From Tachypleus tridentatus (taxonomy: Eukaryota; Arthropoda; Merostomata; Xiphosura; Limulidae): a stretch of DNA of 64,000 nt. The stretch is from assembly GCF_004210375.1 (NCBI RefSeq), contig NC_134829.1, positions 26,676,034 through 26,740,033 on the forward strand. The letters are read 5' to 3'. Shown in pieces: positions 58,620-64,000 of this stretch; position 1 is the stretch's first letter; every line of letters begins with the position of its first letter. Under the pieces are notes generated by a model. The model made no database searches. It worked only from the letters and a program-made list of their open reading frames with translations, and was not told the origin of the DNA. The translations under genes and the position numbers were made by a program.

Positions 58620-60122
58620 AACTGCTCAAAAAAATTAAAGGAACAAATACGTTTTCTTATATAATTTATCTCAGTGTTCAAAATGTGATAATATTTTTAT
58701 TTTTTTAGGTAATTTGCTTCATTTCAGTTCCATCTGTATCCATTTTTTAATGTGTGAAGAACGGTAAAACATGGAGAAATATAATTTTTATAAATGACCA
58801 ATATCACCAAAACTGATATCCCATATAAAACAACACTTCACATGCCTTTATTCAAGAAATGTTTGAAACATTCAATATCTAATGTGACCTCCACGGGCTG
58901 TAACACACTCCTAACATCGATTTGGCACACTTCGAATCAGTCTATCGATGTTATCTTGGGGTATGATAACCCACTTGTCTACCATGGCTTGTCGGAGTTC
59001 ATGTACATTCTGAGGAGGGTGCTGGGTTTCACTAACACGCCTCGACAACATATTCCAACAATGTATAGTCGGATTTAAATCTGGAGATCTGGCGGGCTAC
59101 TCAAAAGTCTCTATTCCTTCCTCGTCGAGGAAGTCCATACACAGTCTGGCGACGTGGGCTCGCGCGTTAACCTGCATGAAAATGAACCCATCGCCGAAAG
59201 CACCGGCAAAAGGCCTCATAATTGGTTCCAGAATTTCGTCTCAATATCGTCGTGCGTTCAGAGCAAACCTGTCGAGTATGAGTAAATCCGTGCAGTCACC
59301 CAAGCATATGTCTGCCCAGACCATTACAGAACCTCCTCCATAAGTGTCAACTTGCACAATGTTACAGGTGGAAAATCACTCTTCTGGGCGTCTCCACACG
59401 TCCATCATCACGAGACACAGTAAACCTGCTCTCGTCTGTCCACAGCACAGTGACCCACTGACGAAGTTCCCAGTCCAGGTTCTACCGAGCAAACTTTAAC
59501 CTGGCTGCATGGTGTCGCGTTGTCAGAATAACGACTCTTGCACGGGCTCCAGTAGAATGCTGAAGGTCATTTCGCAGTGACCGAGCCGTAGCTAACCTGT
59601 CCCGCAGAGCGGTAGTCATGATGTAACGGTCCTCTTTCGCTGTTGTGCAGCGATGTCGGCCTTGACCTGGTCTCCTGCCATAAGAGTTCGTCTTCTGGTA
59701 GCGTCGCCAAATTCGACTGATGACGCTTGGTGACACACCGACGCGCTGTGCCACCTTCCTTTGAGTCTGGCCATTCTCCAGCATCTGGACCACCCTGGCA
59801 CCCTCGTTCTCTGTCAGATGGCGCCTGACTGCTTGGGTACACAAGAAGAAGTTACATACTGACAAAACGAGCCGCTAAAGATCCATGTTGGTGTTTGTTT
59901 CGAGAATTAATGAGGAATGCATAGTTTCACTTAACAGCCTTATATAGGGTACCTTGAGTTGTATTTTCCTTGAGTGATGCGAGCTTCATTAGAATTCCTT
60001 CAAACTTCACTCGCAAGCTTAAAAATACACTTGTAGACGAACGGATATGTTTTTCATACATAAATTTAGTTATGGCAAAAAGATATTGAAATATGTACTT
60101 GTTCCTTGAATTTTTTGAGCAC
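58620..60122 (-). mobile_element. second Tc1-like DNA transposon, decayed
   Basis: Terminal inverted repeats CTGCTCAAAAAAATTAAAGG (left) and GTGCTCAAAAAATTCAAGGA (right, read inward), with TA on both flanks. A different family from the 8.9-kb element: short terminal repeats and a different transposase. Confidence 0.88.
58860..59865 (-). pseudogene. Tc1-like transposase, multiply disrupted
   Basis: The N-terminal HTH region is clear (RRHLTENEGARVVQMLENGQ, VGVSPSVISRIWRRYQ, then a GR-rich linker). A deletion after HSTGAR removes part of the linker, and the DDE half survives only in pieces across several frames (VLWTDESRF; RVSETQHPPQNVHELRQAMV). Not functional. Confidence 0.88.
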
Positions 60123-60156
60123 TAGATAATTTAATACTAATACATATGTAACTCAT

Positions 60157-60340
60157 GGTTAAGCCTGGAATGGCTTAGAGGTTAATGCACTTTATTACAG
60201 CCAACTACACGTTTGCCCTTTCAGCTGTATAGACGTTGTAATCTGATGTCAATTCCACTATTCGTCATTAAATGAACAGCCCAAGAGCTGGCGGTAAGTG
60301 GTGTTGATTAACGACTGATACTCGAATCTCTCACTTCAAA
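60157..60340 (+). repeat. SINE family A, decayed
   Basis: AAGCCTGGAATGGCTTAGAG head, a gap where the B box should be, then CCACTATTCGTCATTAAATG and CCCAAGAGCTGGCGGTAAGT. Confidence 0.75.
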
Positions 60341-60534
60341 AGTAGGAATGGCTGTCGCAGACAACCATTTAGTAACGTTCTTTGAAATTAAACGAACAGA
60401 AGTTATAACATTGAATGTTGTATCCTTTCTTCTCCTAAGAAGGAATCTCTGATATTTTTCAGTGCCTGAATACATTATTGAAGAAGTTTCTTTATTTCGT
60501 TCATTTATAAAATAATTAATGTAAGTGTACTTCA

Positions 60535-60797
60535 TTGTTTGTTTTAAATTTCGCGCAAAGCTACTCCAGGGCTATCTGTGCTAGTCGTCCCTAATTTAGC
60601 AATGTAAGACTAGAGGGAAGGCAGGTAGTCATCATCACCCACCGCCAGCTCCTGGGCAACTCTTTTACCAACGAATAGTGGGATTGGCCGTGACATAATA
60701 ACACCCCCACGGCTGAAAGAACATGCATGTTTGGTGCGACGGGGATTTAAATCCGCGACCCTCGGATTACGACTCGAGTGCCTTAACTACCTAGCCA
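60535..60797 (-). repeat. SINE family A, full length
   Basis: TTGTTTGTTTTAAATTTCGC through CTTAACTACCTAGCC on the + strand. Confidence 0.92.
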
Positions 60798-60892
60798 AGT
60801 AGTTTATTATATTATTCGTCAGTTATTATAAGAAAAGTTTGAAAGTTTCTTTTAAAGAGGGATTCTGGCTATAAAACATAACAAGACTGATT

Positions 60893-61180
60893 GTCGAGCG
60901 TGGCATTATGGTTAGCGTTTACGGACCGTGAATTCTAGAAGGTACGGTCGCGTTCCGTTACCGTAAAAACACTTTCAATATCGGGACCAAAGATGCGTTA
61001 TGAAAGTGACAGTGAAATCCTACTATTCTGTATAAAAAAAAAGATAACCCTAAGGATTAGCGATTAGTGCTGTTGATTAAATATCATAAAATTGATGGTA
61101 GGCCATGTTTACTAGCTATTTTGTCTCTAGTCTTATAAATTGGAAATGACGGACAACTATAAGCGGCAGCTATTTGGATA
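60893..61180 (+). repeat. SINE family A relative, very diverged
   Basis: GGCATTATGGTTAGCGTTTA head with CGGTCGCGTTCC, then GTGACAGTGAAATCCTACTA and a weak GCGGCAGCTATTTGG tail. An old copy or a third subfamily. Confidence 0.55.
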
Positions 61181-61803
61181 ACAAAACCCATAATGATAAA
61201 TCATTCTTGCTATATTGACAATATTTATACTGCGCATAAATTTTCTCATTGTAATATCATTACTCACGTACCACTTCGGCTTAATTTGTTTCAATGAGAC
61301 AGGCGAAATCTATTCTGGTAGACTCGTTTGTATTCGCACTTGCGCAATAAGCATTTCCTGAATACTTAAAACAACCAATTCAACTTTACACGGAGAAAAG
61401 AAGTATGATTGGCTATATTACTTACTTTGAATTGTTGTAATAATAAAACATAACTTTAAGGAAATGAAGAAGCAAACAATACTTGTAGTTGCCAAGCCAG
61501 CAACTAACTAAGCATACGTTTTAAAATACACTGATGTCTATTAATTCAGCGAAATCTCTCAACCACAATTAATTTATTCATGACAATTCAATACAGAAAT
61601 CAGCTCCCACGCCGAACCTGTATTACAGAGTTTGCCTCAAAAACGTTTTATTCAGACCAGACAATAGTCTATAATCTATATCAATAGCAAATAAAAGTGG
61701 CTTATCCGACACTGAACAAAATCAAATGTTAACGCATAGAAGAAACACGCCTTCAGCTATGTCACTAGGCAACTCTGATGTTACTTGTGACGTCATCAAT
61801 AGT

Positions 61804-61983
61804 ATTGTTTGTTTTGAAATTTACTCAAAGCTACTCAAGGGTTACTCTTTTACCAATGAATAGTGAGATTGACCGTCACATTATAACGCTCCAACGGCTG
61901 AAAGAACAAGTATGTTTGGTGTGATGGGGATTCGAACCCGCGACCTTCAAATTACAAGTCGAAAGCCTTAACCACCTGGCCAT
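61804..61983 (-). repeat. SINE family A, internally deleted
   Basis: The tail jumps from CTACTCAAGGG directly to TTACTCTTTTACCAATGAAT, losing about 85 bases of body. Confidence 0.9.
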
Positions 61984-62938
61984 CATCAATAGTAATTACG
62001 GTGAAACTATATTATAGGTATAAAAGTGAGCGATTTCTAGGATATATTTTATCATAGATATTTAACATATTGGAAGCATTAAAGGAAAACTCTCTATTGT
62101 TTTGAAAATGAAAACAGAAGTGTTTTAGACGTCCCAAACAACTGTTAATAACGCCAGCAACAAGTCAGTAATTACGATTTAAATGATAAAACCTCAAACG
62201 CATCTGAAATAAAACGTGTCTGAACTATGGGGCATACACCTCTCCTAAAAAAATTCAAAATTAGGGCGGAAATTTGAACGTGCTTACGTGACCTATTTTC
62301 ATCTTGATTTCTTTATCTCCTTTATAAAAATTGATTTTAGAATCTTTATACATTTTTAGTGAGTCGCTATTTTAGAATAAAACCTCAATTTATGTTCCTG
62401 ATGTTAGAAAAACCTATATATTTAAGAAATCATAAAAAGATACTATACTTTAATAGTCTATAATCCGAGCGCTTACTAAAGGTGGACGTTTCTTCTTCTG
62501 GGGCAAACAGGATATGTTTACATTCATCCTACGGATTTCTTAATAGTATGAACTAGGATATAAATCACTAAAAATTACTATCCAACAATAAAATACAAAC
62601 AGACTGGTAATTAGGCATAAATAACAACCAACAACTGTCTTCCGACCTCCTTAATTTTTCTGTAAATATTCTTGTCAATGTAATAAGATAGGGAAATAAT
62701 ATAACGATAAACAAACGAAATGTGAATTATTTATGGTAATATATATACACTAATGTATGTATAATGTGTCTGTGTAAGGTTAAATGTGACAGAGCACTGT
62801 ATCACTACCGCTACAAATACCTCACCTCCACCACTGCACGTTACCGTTCTGAATCCATAGTTCGTGACCTGGTTTTTATTTGTTTGTCCTATATGATCCT
62901 ACACCGATTTATTTTTAGTCTGATTTCGAAATTAACTT

Positions 62939-62940
<2 letters not shown>
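61984..62940. other. intergenic, nothing recognised
   Basis: AT-rich with no exon or repeat I can name. Confidence 0.45.

Positions 62941-62941
<1 letters not shown>

Positions 62942-62978
<37 letters not shown>
62942..62978. repeat. (TA)n microsatellite
   Basis: About 18 TA repeats next to a T run, which is the A tail of the LINE read on the other strand. Confidence 0.95.
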
Positions 62979-62986
<8 letters not shown>

Positions 62987-64000
62987 TTGTAAAGTTACAT
63001 AGTCGTTCAGCCACTGTCCATAATTCTGAATTGCTGATCAGAGAAAGGCAAATGGTTGGTTCATTGTGTTTTATGGCACAAAGCAGCTAGGCTATCTGTG
63101 CCAAACATCCGGTAAAAAGTTAAAGTAAATTTAGTAAAATTCATAAAAGGAAATTAAAGTAGAACAAAACAAAGTTAAAAAACATAAATAGCATAAAACC
63201 AATGTATACATCTAGTCTACAACATTAAGAGAAAAATTACAGTAATACAAGTTGTAAAGGACTTTCTGTAGCATAACTGTAATTATCATAACTCGCCAGG
63301 AAGACTAACAGATAAGTACAAAAACCACCGTCAGTCACCTGAAGTTGGCCTTTTCAGTCCTGGTTCTGAGTTATTTGAAGTTATGGCGATTTTCAAAAAG
63401 TAAAGTAATAAAAGTTTTAAAAGACGTGTAGCAAAATTATAATAATAATAACTCGCCAGGATGATAACAGGTAGTTCAAACAGCAGCTTTAGTCACCTGA
63501 AGTTGGCCTGTCCAGTCCTGATTTCGAGTTATTTAACGTTACAGCCAATTTCTAATTGCAAATCGAACTAAATGGACTTTGATTCTTAAAAGGGAACATT
63601 AAAAAAGGTTTAATGTACAAGTTAAAAAACTTAAATGGCATTAAAAAGATTATAGGCCTTTAAAAAACTAAAAACATTACCAAGGTAGACAGTGTCACCA
63701 TGACAAATAACACTAACATTATGGACAAACCTTGGGACAGAACATGTATAAAGTAGTGTCGTCGCTGAGAGTCGTAACAACGGCAAGAAAGTAAAATGTG
63801 GCTAATTGTGATCTGAGTGTCACACAGACTACACACTGGTGCATCAGTTTAAGATAAAAAAAACAATGAATTAAAAAACTGTGACCAATGCGTAGTCTAG
63901 TTAGAACAACTTCCTCTTTCCGATTCTTATGGAAGCAAGACGGCCAAAATCTAATATAGGGTTTTATTTGGAAAAACTTGTTTTTGTGTATGCTCATTCC
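62979..64000 (-). mobile_element. non-LTR retrotransposon (LINE), 3' end, cut by window edge
   Basis: On the - strand: the C-terminal part of ORF2 (63997 to about 63719), a 3' UTR of about 650 bases, then GGCACAGATAGCCTAGCTGC, TTTGTGCC and an A-rich end. The UTR carries a module twice, 158 bases apart. The peptide resembles the region after the RNase H domain in Jockey/I-type LINEs. Confidence 0.8.
63719..63997 (-). pseudogene. LINE ORF2 C-terminal fragment (partial)
   Basis: Reads WPSCFHKNRKEEVVLTRLRI then GHSFLIHCFFYLK and QCVVC. The EVVLTRLRIGH-x-L motif, followed by a Cys pair, is typical of the C terminus of Jockey/I-group ORF2. It is open to the window edge; after the Cys pair the usual residues fade, so it is probably a dead copy. 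Confidence 0.75.

Overview
The window is animal nuclear DNA: AT-rich, intron-rich and full of transposable elements. There are no operons or bacterial signals. The only conventional protein gene that can be followed end to end encodes NECAB, an animal EF-hand protein, and a canonical eukaryotic tRNA-Asp is present. The abundant tRNA-headed SINE (about 270 bp) is of a type I associate with horseshoe crabs (Xiphosura: Limulus, Tachypleus, Carcinoscorpius). That assignment is from memory and is inference, at perhaps 60% confidence; a chelicerate arthropod is the safer statement.

Layout. 1-6.7 kb: mostly T-rich intron or UTR-like DNA on the + strand, with one good exon candidate (2949-3068) of an unidentified + strand gene. 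7.0-27.1 kb: a complete NECAB gene on the - strand, rebuilt here as 12 coding exons with 11 introns. Ten of the eleven junctions keep the reading frame if intron 5 uses a GC donor; the last internal junction (exon 10 to 11) is off by one base. The introns hold an antisense tRNA-Asp gene, a nearly intact Tc1-like transposon that ends beside the exon 10 acceptor, several SINEs and an RFX-like palindrome. 27-40 kb: intergenic DNA with SINEs, two LTRs of one family in opposite orientation, and a minisatellite. 40.7-41.5 kb: a two-exon gene on the - strand for a 100-residue secreted Gly/Tyr/His-rich peptide with no cysteine in its predicted mature part. 42-53 kb: repeat-rich intergenic DNA with SINE clusters, short tandem repeats and hairpin elements. 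53.09-57.86 kb: a 62-bp satellite of exactly 77 monomers with no net length change. 58.6-60.1 kb: a second, decayed Tc1-like element. 62.9-64 kb: the 3' end of a non-LTR retrotransposon (LINE) on the - strand, cut by the window edge.

How parts relate. Both SINE families and the LINE end in a related tail (CAGATAGCC, then GCTTTG, then an A/C-rich end). This suggests that this LINE, or a close relative, copies both SINEs. Several SINE insertions still have clean target-site duplications. Three copies of a short motif (CTGANGA, a small hairpin, GAAACGTT) look like the hammerhead ribozymes of Penelope-like elements; one copy also has a matching six-pair stem I, and another sits inside a 38-bp inverted repeat. 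All exon joins and protein identities come from reading the sequence by eye, without database searches.
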